Shown: positions 50,926-63,005 of the stretch, in pieces
How positions within the stretch are numbered: position 1 is the first letter of the stretch
Layout: every line of letters begins with the position of its first letter
DNA from: Aplidium turbinatum
Taxonomy: Eukaryota; Chordata; Ascidiacea; Aplousobranchia; Polyclinidae
Reading direction: 5' to 3'
DNA length: 64,000 bases
NCBI GenBank assembly: GCA_918807975.1
Contig: OU964925.1
Coordinates: forward strand, 8,470,798-8,534,797
Program-made: the position numbers and the translations under genes
Notes under the pieces: model-generated
The model's database searches: none
Seen by the model: the letters and a program-made list of their open reading frames with translations, nothing else
Told to the model about the DNA's origin: nothing

Positions 50926-52040
50926 TCATCTACCGCGGTGGGTCCCTTCGGTCGTAGTGAGTCTCTCGCCTCCCTGGTTGGTATTTTCCATGTAAGTATG
51001 ATGTGCCTGCTGAGTGTTTGGGTGTGTGGACGGCTCTCGGAGCGGACGCACTAATGATGAGACAGGGAAGAAATCCATTTCATATGGAAAGTTTGTAAAC
51101 CTGCAAGATGTAGTGGCATCCATCTTGAACTCTGAGCGTTGCGCAAACAAAAAAACAACTGATGTATCTCATCTGTTTCTCACCCCTTCCTTCCAAACCT
51201 CCTCCTACGGTCAGAAGAAAGAAGGACCAGTCGAGACTCTCTCTTCAACCGCCCTCTCAGTGTCCTCGGTGGGAGGGACGACTGATTGCAGGGGTGGGTC
51301 TCACTACTCAGTACGGTCGTAGAAAATCTTTGAAAAATTCTAAACAGCCAAGGGCGTAACAGCCCATCTTTAACCTGTCCCTCTCACTCATCTGAAACGG
51401 GCCGATGCCGGAAGAGTGATTGCAGCGGGATATCTTTAACCGTCCCTCTTCGTTGTCCCACTCGCCCTGAAATGACAGGATTGCAGCGGCCCATTCTAAG
51501 AAGACTCTGGGGTCAGCGAAAGTTATCCTTCCTCTGGCAGCTCCTCTCTGGCATCTCCGCCAAATGAAATGTCAGACTGCAATGGCCCGTTTCCACAAGC
51601 AGGTGCCCTTCTTCAAGCGGACAACAAGAAACACACACACAAACATACTCAAATTAAATTAAAACCAATTATATCGACCAAAACGTGTTTGTTCTGAGGC
51701 TTGACCCGCCACCTTCTAGTATGCTCTAACATCAGCAAGAGGAAAGTCGAGACAGGCAGATCAGCTTGAGGCAGCCAATAACCATCATTTTTACATCCAC
51801 AGATTACCATCTACCGCGGTGGGTCCCTTCGGTCAGAGTAAGTCTCTCGCCTCCCTGGTAGGTATCTTCCATGTAAGTATATGGTGTGCCTTCTGAGTGT
51901 TGGAGTGTGTGGACGGCTCCCGGAGAGGACGGATTAATGACGAGACAGGGAACAAATCCATTCCATATGGAAAATTATAAACCTGCAAGGTATAGTGGTA
52001 TCCATCTTGAACACTGAGCGTTTCCCGAAAAAAAAAAATG
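50926..52040. repeat. Pair of 225-bp direct repeats flanking degenerate tandem units
   Basis: Block 50926-51153 and block 51809-52038 are direct copies, roughly 85-90% alike, both beginning ctaccgcggtgggtcccttc and ending near gaac.ctgagcg. Between them (about 51235-51600) are about four imperfect units, each closing with a string like gattgcagcggccc. No open frame is convincing. The family is unknown. GC content is higher than in the surroundings. Confidence 0.75.
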
Positions 52041-53036
52041 AAGGGGCCAGCCTCATGGGCGAAACACGTGTTTATCGCTGTCAATTCTTGCTACACTCGA
52101 CAGCCGAGAAACACATGAGATAAATATCATAGTGATGATGACAAATAGTACAAAATGATGTTGTAAAACGTGTGATTGAAGCATTTTTACAGCAATAAAA
52201 AGATACAGGATTAGAGGCTGGAGAGCACGTGACCCCTGGATCAGCTACTATTTGTACAATTAGTTTGAACAATATTACTGCTGGAAATAAGATTGAAAAA
52301 AGCCTATATAGCCTCACAGTAGAACATTTAAAATGGAATAAAATTATGCCCACGGAAGGAAAATACCGAAATAACGCAGCTAACGTCCTGGACGAACGAT
52401 GATTCTTTGAGCAAACTGCAGATAAAGCTAACTTTATGAAGGACCGGCACAAATTACCGCGGATCGGCGGTTGTGAACTACAGCCATAAAGTATCGTCAA
52501 ACAACCTATCATAAAACTGCTAAAGCCCTGAGTTGTCCTCTTGTCTGGGTAATGACTCAGCCCCTAGTATGCTAACTAATGCACTCTTCTGCTAAGCTGG
52601 TGCTACACATTCTACACATTAATTTCAGACCTATCTCTGATATGCACGAAAATAATATAATTGAAGACTTGAGTTGTAGAACTACGTCGCATTTTGTAGA
52701 AATTGAATTGGCCCCAATAAAGATGTTGTAGGATGGTCAATGCATGTCTCCGAGCAACATTTTATTTAAAAACGCGCTGGTCCTTGCATAGAAATAAAAG
52801 TTTAAACAACGTTGACAGAACTTTAATCTTCCTTTCTCAAAAGTGGTATTTTGGACAAGTAGCCTAGTTCTTCAATTAGTAATTGCTTAACGTATTTTCT
52901 ATTATTTTGTATTGCACTCAAACAAACGCATATCAGTGGTAAAGACATCAACATTATTACCACAAAGCTGACATGTTGTAGAATTGATCAAAATTGAAAC
53001 CCAACAAACTACTTCGAACGTCGCAATCAGAGCGTA
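52041..53036. other. Intergenic stretch with one dispersed repeat
   Basis: 52066-52115 matches 32835-32890 (cacgtgtttatcgctg and tgctacactcgac). The remainder shows nothing that I can name. Confidence 0.5.
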
Positions 53037-53103
53037 GGGGAGACCGGGGATAGTTCGGACGCGGGGATACCTCGGATAAGGCATTTGACGTCACAGTAGA
53101 CTG

Positions 53104-53180
53104 CAGGGGTCACCAAATGGCGGCCCGCGGGCCGCATGCGGCCCGCCACGCTGTATCGCTGCGGCCCGCGGAAGGTATCA
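53104..53180 (+). mobile_element. Isolated hAT terminus inside the pogo-like element
   Basis: caggggtcaccaaatggcgg, followed by cccgcgggccgcatgcgg, is a typical hAT (Charlie-like) end. I found no matching right end or duplication, so the hAT is truncated. The extent is a guess. Confidence 0.6.
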
Positions 53181-54435
53181 GCGTACAAGTATAACCCAAA
53201 CTACTTTTCTTGAGGAGTCAATGAGCATGAAGGTAAAAAATACATTCCGGGAAGCATATTTTCGCTTTGCATACGATTCCACCGACCGACCATTCAGATT
53301 GTAGATCTAGGTGGGGGTCGCTTAAAGTTATTCCAATGCGATGTCCAGCCACACTGTCCCAGTGGTTGATTAAAACGTCTGTTTTCGAATTTCGAAATTG
53401 TCTGTGAGCATAGGGTTGCTTATTTTAAGTTAGTAAGTGTCATGTAAACACTAGTGTGCGTTTCACCGTTATTGTGTTTCACGAGCAGTGTTCCCGTTAT
53501 GCAAGTTTTTGTTGGCAAAATAGGTCGGTGTGCCAACTCAATTTATAATAAATGGGCAAAATATTATATAGACATTTTCTGGTTGTATCAAGAAAATGAA
53601 ATATCTTCTGACAGGTGTTGGTTGTATTACTTTTGGTTGTATTATGGTTGTATTTTCATAAGACAACTTCTGGTTGTAGGCTATTATGAAAATATTTAGT
53701 TTGGTAGCCTACTGTGAAATGTTGTTAATCAACAATTATTCTTGTCATGCTGATAAGCACCGCAAGTGACAGTTGTCTAATAATCAAGAAAATAATACGG
53801 TTTTACAGACTCTCACAAAAAGATGAAAAAACCAACTCATTGCTTTTTTAGAGGGAACACCGTTCATGAGTTGCGATAGAAACGTTTTTGCGGTGATTTC
53901 TACAAGCGTTTGTTTCTTTCTCCCTGTTATTGGAACTTATTCTTCGCTGATATGTTAGCAGCATAGCAGGTCACTGTTGTTGCCTATATTGCGATTTCTT
54001 TGGTTACTGAAACTGTTAATTGCAAGATTCTGAAACTGCTAATTGCAAGATTGCAAAATTGTACGTGTAAGGTCATAATTCCGTTGCAGTTAACCAAAAC
54101 AAACTTTTTATTGATTGAGGTTGTAGTTAGAAAGCAATACTCAGATAAGCAAGTGATGATTTTGACCAGCACTTAATCAGGTAGCCATATTTTCTTCATT
54201 TACCTGTAGTCACGTGGTCGGGGATATTTCGGACACAAGTCACACAACGGCCGAAGTATCCCCGTGGAAAAAATCAAACTTAAACAAAATCTTATTTTCA
54301 GATCTTTTGAATAATTTATTGGATTTTAAAGACATAATGGTTCGGACATATAAAAGAAAAACAAAGATTCTGTATAAACTGTCAAATCAACTCAAAACGT
54401 GTGCATAAAATTGCTGTCCGAGATGACCCCAGGCA

Positions 54436-54473
54436 TGTCCGAAGTTACCCCGGTACCGGGGTAACTTCGGACA
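54436..54473. repeat. Perfect 38-base palindrome
   Basis: tgtccgaagttaccccgg is followed by taccggggtaacttcgga and then ca, an exact inverted repeat with no loop. Its half-site resembles the pogo-like subterminal repeats at 53045 and 54240, so it may be paired transposase binding sites. Confidence 0.85.
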
Positions 54474-55127
54474 TTTGAGGACCGTAGAAATTATGCTTTT
54501 TATAAGCATTTCCGGTTTGCTGAAACAAACGATACTCCTACCCTTTTTTAGCAAAGCTCTAAGGTTTACAACAAAATAACATTTACGAACTTGCTGTGTA
54601 ATTTAAAAAAAATATGGGCTGTTTTCAAAAAATCGTCCGAGCTATCCCCGGTCTCCCCTAATGTTTATTTTTTTGTAAAAAAAAAAAAAAAAAATGTTTT
54701 CGGCAGAAGTGTAATATGTAAAGATGAGTAGTTTGCAGATTAGTGAAATAAAAGGTTTTTATCGCAGTTTTGCATCCACCGAACTTGTTCCTCCACATAC
54801 AGATGATTATATTTCTAAACTTGGTATGAAGACGGATCTGCCTTCGCTATACAAGATTCTCACACAAAACACTTGTGCTAACACTTTGTTTCGATCTAAC
54901 ATATATATAGGCATTTCGTGAAGGCTCGTCATTTTTTTCATTTGATTAACATAGGTCTCACATTGTTATATTAGAAGAACTCGACAATTGAGGCGAAAAA
55001 TGCCATACTCCTTGCATCCAACATGATTTGTAATTCGTATGGACAGGCATTGTTATAACACCACATTGCACAAACAACACAAAATATTTTTTTGAATGTT
55101 CAGACATTTTCTATCCGCAGTGCTTCT

Positions 55128-58100
55128 TCAGTTGATTCCACAAATGTCTGTTTGTACTTCTGTCGCAAATCCGGTAGATGGCGCCTTGCACACTTTGATT
55201 TCCGGCTTATCTGTCGATGGATAAGGGTAGACAGTTGGCCGACGAAAAGACGATCTCTGTAAAATAAAATTTTCTGGTTTAATTGTAAAAATGCGCTTAA
55301 GTTCAGCAACTTTTTCCTACCGACAATTCAGTCATCGCAGTTTTTCTTTGGAAAATCGAGATCAAACTTTATTCATATCCTGTAAACGTAGCCTAATATG
55401 TTCAAGTCGGCAACAACTGAAGACAGCAACTCAATATTAAAGTTTAACAACGTTGCTTTTATATTTCTACATACTAAACATGTGTTGTGTCATGGTGTAG
55501 GGATATACTGTACGTATTTCAACAGTACGCAAAACTTGTTCGTGGTGATTGAGATTTAGACTATGTGCTAGGCTTCCTAAACGCTTGTTTTCAATCCGTT
55601 TTACTCTTTGTCTTAAATCCTCTAACATTGAGTTTTCAATACATTATTTCTCAATATTTTACTTATGTATTGAATTTCTATCAGAATTTTTTTTAAACGG
55701 AATAAAATTAAACATCAATTTCGATTACTTTTCTTGTAAACACTTAGTGTCAATCTTCAAAGCATGGTAGAAGCAGAAAGATGTTGAAGCAATTGTTATT
55801 TTTTACCTTTGACTGTGGTTTAATGCATGATTCAGTCATTTCGCTTCGATGAATAGCTTTGCTGAGACTATCAGAAGATTCTTTATCCCACGGGTACTGG
55901 AAATTTGAAACACAAAGTAATAATATTTAAAAAAAACATTAAAATCTACTATAAAACGTAGTAAAATATTTTATGTTAAAAGAAATTTAGTTTGTGGAAA
56001 GGAAATTTGTGATAAAATTTCCTCCGTGGCAATTGAAAAGACGTTGTTTCTGCACCTCTCGTCAAAAGGATCACGCCGTACATTGGCAAGACGCATAATA
56101 ACCTTTTTTAAATGGACACAAAAGTGATTCGTTTGGATTCTTGTCAACTCTATAAAAGTTTTCAAACACTATGCATATTTTCAAACACTAACACTATTGC
56201 ATAACCTTAGTTACGTCAAAAAAATGTCATAAATGTTTTTACTTTAGAGTTAAAATCCTTGATATACATACATTGTAAGACATAGAGTTAACAGTGCCCA
56301 CTGCCCAGGTGATACAGAAAAAGCATAAGCCTGGAAACGACCAGTGAAAGTTAATTTTGTTTAGGAAGCAAAATATCTGCAAACTCCCATAGATAACATA
56401 CTGTAGGTAGCATAAGACAAATAGACAATTTTTCCACAAAATTGTTCTTCAAGTTATAACAACTAAAGCCACGCATACGTTGAAGCATATAAACAAATAA
56501 ACAATAACTGACGATAAGATGGGAGGAGATAATTTTAATTTCAACTTTAGTCCTGATTTTAGGATGCAACAGTATATTCTAAGACCTCTAGTATATTTTT
56601 CCCACAACAAAAGTCGGATTTTTCATAGAAGTATTTACCTGGAAGGTATTTTAAAAACTACAGACATTAGATCATGTTGCATGTTGTAACATAAAATTAT
56701 TTTCTAGACATGACAGGGTCCGATGTTGGTCATGCCCAGGAGTAGGCCTGATGTATGTAAATTAGTGATGGTTGCGATTATTGCTAAAGTTAGTGATGGC
56801 AATCGCCTACTTGTAATCATAAAACAAGCCACATGTGCATCTATGGATACAAGGTCAAGTTAGTCTTTATCCATAGCTGGCTGGGCTGTAAATGTAGGGC
56901 CAAGCTGGCTGGTCTTACTCAAGTGTACAGGCTAACCAATTGCCTTGAAGTCAAAGCTCTCCGTATTTAGCTTGGGAATTAAAAACAATCGTTGGAATGC
57001 GGTAGGTTTCAAGAAACGCAGTTAATTCATGAATGTTGCTTCGAGTGGATAGTGAGGGGATTTACGGAAATACCTCCTGAAAGATCACTTCACAGTATTG
57101 GCGCATTGTCTAGTGTCCTTTTAATAGAGCTTTCTTTGCAACCACCTCTCATCGACCACCATCCATTAGCTCTACAACGTATTTACATTCAATATTGCCG
57201 TAGAAGCAACTTGAACAGCAGTTGTCAGCCTGAGGTTTTGACTGCAAAAGAATAGTAACCAAGGCAATTCGATCTCCGTGATTAAACTGAAACCAGCAGC
57301 TAAATAGACAGAAAGATGAAAAGGGGGTTGAACCGAGAATTTTAGAATTGGAGCTTAAATCGAAAATGCAAAGTAACTTTTGCAGATAGAAGCCAAAGAC
57401 GTTTTTATCAGTTATCATTACAAACAAGCTATAAAAACGCGACTTCATTTTTTGAAAATTAGTTTTTGGAGATAGACTTTGGTCATTTTACGGCGGCTTA
57501 AATATAACCAGTTTTACACAAACTGTGTGTGTTTATGTCACGCTTCTGCGGATACGCGTAGTCATGCGCATAAAGTACAATGACCACTTTACCGTATTTT
57601 ACGATAAAGCAAAGATCAGAAAAACTGTTTGTGACTGTCTTGCAACTTTTTTAAAGTGTTTTAGTGCAGCCGCCAACAATATTTGAACTTTAAATGCCAT
57701 AAATAAAAATTGACGTCCATACAAAACAAGGCAATTTGAAGCAAAAAGCAATTTTCAGAGTAGGGAGAGGGATGTGGACGAAGACTTCAAAATCTTTTAT
57801 CAAGGGTCTCAGAATATATACTGTTGTATCCTAAAACCAAGGCTAAAGTTGAATTAACTCTCCCCTCTACGTGAAACCAAAACTTAAGGTTATATGTAGC
57901 CTAAACTAAAAATCAAAATATCAACTTACGTTTGTGACGACGTCATCAAGAGTTTGATTTGCCATTTCTGGTGGTAACGAAACGATAAAGTCGCTTAAAG
58001 CAATATCCTGCATAGACTTTTCCCCACTGTTTTGTCTAAAAAAGAAATTATCGAGTTACCCGCCTATATGACACCGATTACAACTATGCCGATGTGTGTT

Positions 58101-59641
58101 TTGTTATTAGACTAAGTTTCACTTCTTACTTTAAGCTTTTGATCCCCATCATCTGTTGAAGTGGTTCGAGTATGCTCATAGGCGAAGAATAACACTCGGT
58201 CATTGATAGTTTTGGATAGTAGTTAATATAACCCAAGCACATTTCTTTCGTGGTGTCAAAACCGCCCTTAAGAATAAAAACAATTCCTCATGCAGACTAC
58301 AAGTTCTCGATGGTTTATCGTCCCTGCAGTGCTCAATAAATGATCTTGCGAGTTAAAGTACTTGCGAGTTACTACAAACAAATCTAATATTTATTGCTTT
58401 GCTCAGGCATGAATATTTCGTTCAACATAATGACTGGACATTGGAAAATTAAAAATATTTAGTCATTGCTTTATATTGCTCAAACATTGGGCGACTTGAC
58501 ATTATTCTACCACGAAAAAAGTCATTGAATAAACTCTGAGCTTTATTCATAGGTTTAATGGATTTTAAGCACCTTTTTGAAAATTTTTAGTAGGCCTAAC
58601 TGAAGATTATAAAAAAATCTAGGGCACACTAGCACCCGAGGCGTAGCCTAAGCGGTTAAAACAAAAGCAAATCTACGAGTTAGATAAAAGTGAAAGTGTT
58701 TTTAAAACAAAAATTATTAAAAACTAACTTGAATGGTTTTATTGGGCTACATAGTATAATCATGCAGCTCTACTTTCATAACGCAACAACAGATTTTGAC
58801 CTTTCACTGGTCAAGCTATTTTCGCAATTTTAATCCTCCAGGGTGGCGGACAACTAGGGCTCATGTGACAAGATGAGACAATATCAAATCTAGAAAAAAG
58901 TTTGGAGGCACTCTAGTTGTATAAAAGCAGTTTAGAGAAACTTTAACAATGAAAAGGTTGAATTCCGAAGAATTAACCAAATTGTTAGGGGCTCTGGAAT
59001 CTGAAAAAAAAAATAGCCGTATCTTTAATTCCAACTTTAGTAATAGAGAGTATGTCAGGTTCAGAAACTTGCATAATTTATTGATAAAGCTTTCGCCACC
59101 GTAATAGCGGCTTCTTCAATATCTTATTCAAATATTTAATTTTCTATCTGAATAAGATATATTTGAATAGATATTAGAATATGTTTTATTTGAATAAGAT
59201 ATTGAAGGAGCCGTCTTTACGGTGGCGAAAGCTTGATTAGGTTTTCGAACCTGACTGACTTTGTTTACTTATTATGTTTAATTGTTCGGCTGCATCCTAA
59301 ATGAAGGATTCTTGTATAACTTTTAAACCGCAATAACATCGAGGAACCAGAGCAGAGGTTGAGAGACATCAGCATTATTTTCTTTAATTATAAAGAATAT
59401 GTGTATTGATATAACGATATATAAATTGTATATATGGGTTGCTTCCAAAATATTGCAATAAAGAAAACAAATTCACAATCATACCGAAGTAACATTGGGC
59501 CTATTTATGCTTGAATAATCGCAGACCACTTGCAAAGAATCTCCTTTTTTGAAGACAACTTCCGGTGACACAGCAAAAATATGGTGGAACTTGAAGTGAA
59601 AATTGTCATCTTTAGCTAAGGATGGAAGTTCCTTTCCGTTT
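55128..59641 (-). CDS. DBH/MOXD-like copper monooxygenase, last five exons
   Basis: Exons 59485-59641, 58130-58266, 57930-58035, 55807-55896 and 55128-55256 (stop 55130-55128) join in frame: 206 residues. The first reads NGKELPSLAKDDNFHF, then GDSLQVVCDYSS. Across the next junction comes NVTSGG, then TTKEMCLGYINYYP. This matches the C-terminal domain of copper type II ascorbate-dependent monooxygenases (DBH, tyramine hydroxylase, MOXD1). The Met of EMC corresponds to the CuM methionine ligand of PHM/DBH. The family hydroxylates phenethylamine- or peptide-type substrates in the secretory pathway using copper and ascorbate. The HxH ligand exons and the N-terminal half are not found up to 64000. 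They are either further right or separated by the transposon-rich block. The last exon (TGFATEVQTDICGIN) is less certain. Confidence 0.85.
59056..59254. repeat. Inverted-repeat MITE in an intron of the monooxygenase gene
   Basis: The left arm gtcaggttcagaaac, then gctttcgccaccgtaatagc and cttcaatatcttattcaaat, is mirrored by the right arm ending gtttt.gaacctgac. The arms are about 70-80 bases with a few mismatches. No coding content. I could not define a target duplication. Confidence 0.75.
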
Positions 59642-59712
59642 CTGAAAACAATGAAATCATTCAGTGTTTATCGTCTATGTGACGCTCACTTACACCTGCA
59701 AATCATACAGTG

Positions 59713-59806
59713 TACGCCCCAGACAACAAATCAGTCATTTTTACATTGATTTAAAGTCTGCAGACGTTGAACCAATGCAAAAAAATGACTGATTTGCTTC
59801 TGGGGA
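59713..59806. repeat. Short palindromic MITE, fullest copy of a dispersed family
   Basis: The arms ccccagacaacaaatcagtc and its near-complement (atgactgatttgcttctggg) enclose gtctgcagacgttgaac. Partial relatives lie at 13226-13270, 47172-47230 and 49421-49470. Confidence 0.7.
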
Positions 59807-60241
59807 GGCCGCGTAAGTGTTGAAGCCACCTCGCCGCGCGGAAATTTGACTTTGTGAATCTTGCCGCGCAGGTACCGCAAAGACAAAATCTGGGGATCAA
59901 ATTAATACAGTAAAAAAATATTGTTTCGATTGACAACATGGTTAAATAAACTTGTCTAGCTTGAAGTGAATGTGAAAAGGAATATTACTGTAGAAAAGCT
60001 GATTAAACAAATTTATAACAGGCTTGCAGAGTTTTAAAAACTAGACAGAAAAGCAACCATCAATAAAGTGTTGCCAAATTTTGAAGAGTATAAACCCTTT
60101 TGTATAGGGACAGTGTTATATCGGCACGACTTGCTTCACTAATTTTTCTTGCAATGTTGACACCTAGAAGTTTAACGTGAAAATCGTAATTCGGCAAAAC
60201 TGCAAAAACAGATTCTTCGCTTCTTCATAATTGCTGCATTC

Positions 60242-61195
60242 TCATCTTCTTCGCCACTGCAGGGGTCGAGGGGCTTTGCCTTTTATCACTCCTGGGCAGT
60301 CGCGGTGACTCAGGCTAGATGATTGGGCAGGTGTCAAGCAACCATTCAACTGATTCGTCATCCAGTTCACGCAGACCACGCACACCATTTGACGTATGGT
60401 AGATGGCGCAGTTACAGATGGTGTGATCTGCGGTTTGTTCCTCCTTGCCACACTCACAGATCGCTGATGGAGCCATCCTCTATTTGTACACGTTGGAGCG
60501 GAATAGTCCGATGACAGTACGCAGCCGGTTGAGCCGCACCCAGGCCTTCCTTGGAAAATGCATTCTGGTTGGGTGGGGGCCGGTGTCGGAGATAAAACTT
60601 TGGAAGCTTGAGGAGTTCTTCTTGCACTCCGCTTCCACTCCGAGCTCAATTGGTGGTCCGCCCAGGTAGCCGCACTGATGGATTGGTCTTTAACGGTTTT
60701 CATTAGGAGTTGTGCGGCACGTACAAATGAGTGTCTCGATTTCAATCGCCGGGGTTGCTCGCTATCAGAATCATAGAGACTTGAGTGGGGCAAATGGTTG
60801 GGATTCGTAGCGGGGAGAGAAAGAGACAGGATGGCTTCTTCGAGACGAAGCTCAGCAGCTGGTTGAATGCTTGCAAGGACAGAGAGATTGTCCGATGGTG
60901 TAGGTCGCAGGCACCCTGTAACGATGCGCAAGGCGTCGTTTATGGCAGTGTCAATTTGATGGAAGTGGGCACTGCAGCTCCTGACATGTGCACAGTATTC
61001 TGTTGGAGCGTGAACTAGCGCAATGGTGGCAATGCGCAGTGTGTCAACTCCGGCTCCCCAGCCTGAGCCGACCAGACGCCTTAGCAAAGCTGTGAGTGTA
61101 GAGATCTTTTCGCGTAGTGACTCTAAATGTTGACGGTAAGTGAGCGACCTGTCCAGGACTACTGTTAGATATTTAGGGTTTGGGCAGAAGGCGAG
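60242..61195 (-). pseudogene. Jockey/CR1-like LINE 3' end
   Basis: About 300 codons on the minus strand. YLTVVLDRSLTYRQHL, near the start just upstream of 61087, followed by LRRLVGSGWGAGVDTLR and then ALVHAPTEYC, is the thumb region after the reverse transcriptase in Jockey/CR1/RTEX-type LINEs. The C-terminal zinc-knuckle-like end (cys-gly-lys-glu ... his) is visible only in a neighbouring frame, so at least one frameshift occurred. The RT core is missing. It sits upstream of the identified monooxygenase exons. Confidence 0.8.
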
Positions 61196-61469
61196 GGTTT
61201 TTCAAGATTAATCTATTTAATCGTTTAATCAAGAACTGTTTAATCAAGTTGATGCTATCGCTTTGAAACATGACATCTGTTATCGAGACAATGACCAAAA
61301 GCTGGAAAATTAAAATATGATAAATCCATGTTAAACAGCTTGTCCAAGACGAAAACAAAAGGAATCAGATAGTCATTCGATAAGAAGATGGTTCAATACA
61401 AATTAGGTTTGGGGGTAATAAAAAAAAGAAGACGATTTCAGCTGAATAGTTGCATAAACCAATAAGGAA

Positions 61470-62325
61470 AAAATTTAATCGACGTCAAGTATTTTCAAAA
61501 GGAGTCGATAGAATCTGGGCTACAGATTTAGTTGAAATAAAAAAATTTCCAAGTGGAACAATGGTGTGAGCAGTAGCGTAGCCAGGAAGTTTGAAAGGGG
61601 GGGTTTTGACGACCCAGCGGCAGGGGGTCTGGGAGGCCTCTCCCAGAAAATTTTGAAAAATTACTTTGAATTTGATGCATTCTGAGAGAATTTTCAACAA
61701 AAATGTGGGTACGAATGTTCCTGTAAAATGGTGCTGTCCGGTGGCATAGAAAAAGGATAAGATCATGTTTTCTTCGGCATTTTTCGGAAATAAAGCTAAG
61801 TCTCTATGTTTTCTTGTTGGTAATTCCTGGTTGAGATATTTGAATGTTTGGTATTGGCAAACTCGCTCTTTTAATGCAATTTTGTTTAAAATTAGTCAAT
61901 TTGTTTTAGACTGAAAGCATCATTCTCAATATAATGACGTCACACGCGTGCCAAAGAGGGGGGTTGTAACCCCCCCAAACCTCCCTTGGCTACGCCACTG
62001 GGTGTGAGGTACTTGTTGATGATAATTGATGTGTTTTCTAAATTTATTTTATTTAAACGCTGAAAGATAAAAAAAGGTGAAACAGTCGCAAAAGCTTTTC
62101 AGAATATTTTTAAACAATCTAGGAGGAAGCCAAAAATGTTGTGGGTTGACAAAGTGAGAGAATTTTTTAATAAACTATATAATATAAATGCATACGCCGC
62201 TGTACAAACCACCTCATGGCATGGAAGACCTATAATTTCAATTGACGATAACACCAGGCAGTTGCTAACCGATGGGTACCCTGATATATTGCAACAATAC
62301 GAGCAAAAAGAAACTTGATACAACA
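61470..62325 (+). mobile_element. Fossil integrase fragment of a virus-like element
   Basis: Two stretches, 61470-61570 and 62009-62325, resemble an rve-type integrase core as found in Polinton/Maverick-related elements. It is broken, with a hAT MITE (61571-62000) inserted and further decay outside. No capsid, polymerase or terminal repeat was recognised. It looks old. The family call is tentative; an LTR-type integrase is the alternative. Confidence 0.6.
61571..62000. mobile_element. hAT MITE inserted in the integrase fossil
   Basis: The ends cagtagcgtagccagg and (complement) cagtggcgtagccaag are inverted. The exact 8-base duplication ggtgtgag flanks it (61563-61570 and 62001-62008). It is 430 bases and non-coding. 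Two G- or C-runs lie just inside the ends. The intact duplication makes it younger than the integrase it interrupts. Confidence 0.92.
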
Positions 62326-62950
62326 GAGCAGTATTCTTTGTACCTTGATTATAATGACGAAGAAGAAAAATAAGGTGATTGAGAATGGCTTTAAAGGCAG
62401 AAAACTTATAAAAGATACAGCATGTCCACAAACAATGAGCATTCATGAAACAATTGTAAAAATTAAGTTTTTAAACAATGAGCACAAAAATGTAGTCAGT
62501 CGTTCTTTTATACTGGTATATGAATGTTTTCAGCTCATTGGTGAGAACTAGGTCAATACCAAACACATATTAACGTTTGCAGAACGCATTTCACCTGATA
62601 TGCCTTAAGGAAAGTTTTCTTCCCAGGGTATGAGCATGAACGCCTGCTGCGTAGATCTTGATAAAACTTGTATGACTTTCTTGCATGGTCTAAAAATAAC
62701 GTTCGAATTGAAAACGGTGATGAACTGTTTTATTTTGGTCAACAACGCACGAGTACAAAATAATTGACACGGCGAGAAGAACACAATAAACATAGCCAGG
62801 TCAGAGACTTTAAAGAACCGGCCTGCCAAGCCCCGCGGAAGCGGGGAGCGGCGTGATTATGGGGTGGCGATGCACCCGGAAGGGAAGTCCACACATTAAA
62901 ATTGAAATTGAATTTATTCACCAGGCATTTAGTTAAATAACCTGACTGCA
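62326..62950. other. Stretch without a recognised gene
   Basis: No credible frame beyond short open runs. A possible further integrase-element remnant lies to about 62550. GC rises at 62820-62880 (ccgcggaagcgggg stem). Confidence 0.4.
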
Positions 62951-63005
62951 GACAGTGCACACCGTTTCGGCCTTCCGGCCTCTTTAGTGCAATAGGTAGG
63001 CCTAC
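62950..63005 (-). mobile_element. Penelope-type terminus with decayed hammerhead core
   Basis: On the minus strand: cactaaagaggccggaaggc, then cgaaacggtgtgcactg. The GGCC/GGCC stem and GAAAC fit a hammerhead. The CTGATGA box is altered to CTAAAGA, so it is unlikely to cleave. Confidence 0.5.

Larger units (their letters stand above)
53037..54658. mobile_element. Pogo-like DNA transposon remnant
   Basis: Terminal inverted repeats ggggagaccggggatag (53037, followed by ttcggac) and the complement at 54635-54658 are bounded by TA on each side (53035-53036 and 54659-54660), as for the Tc1/mariner-pogo group. A short open frame contains MVRTYKRKTK (about 54338), the usual N-terminus of pogo/jerky-type transposases. 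The rest of the transposase is missing. Subterminal sites like gtccgaagttacccc occur several times. Confidence 0.75.

Noticed and set aside
54724-54921. 65-codon plus-strand frame after the pogo-like element
   Set aside because: No known family and no further exon on the plus strand.
60785-61018. Plus-strand open frames opposite the LINE
   Set aside because: They are antisense shadows of the LINE coding fragment.
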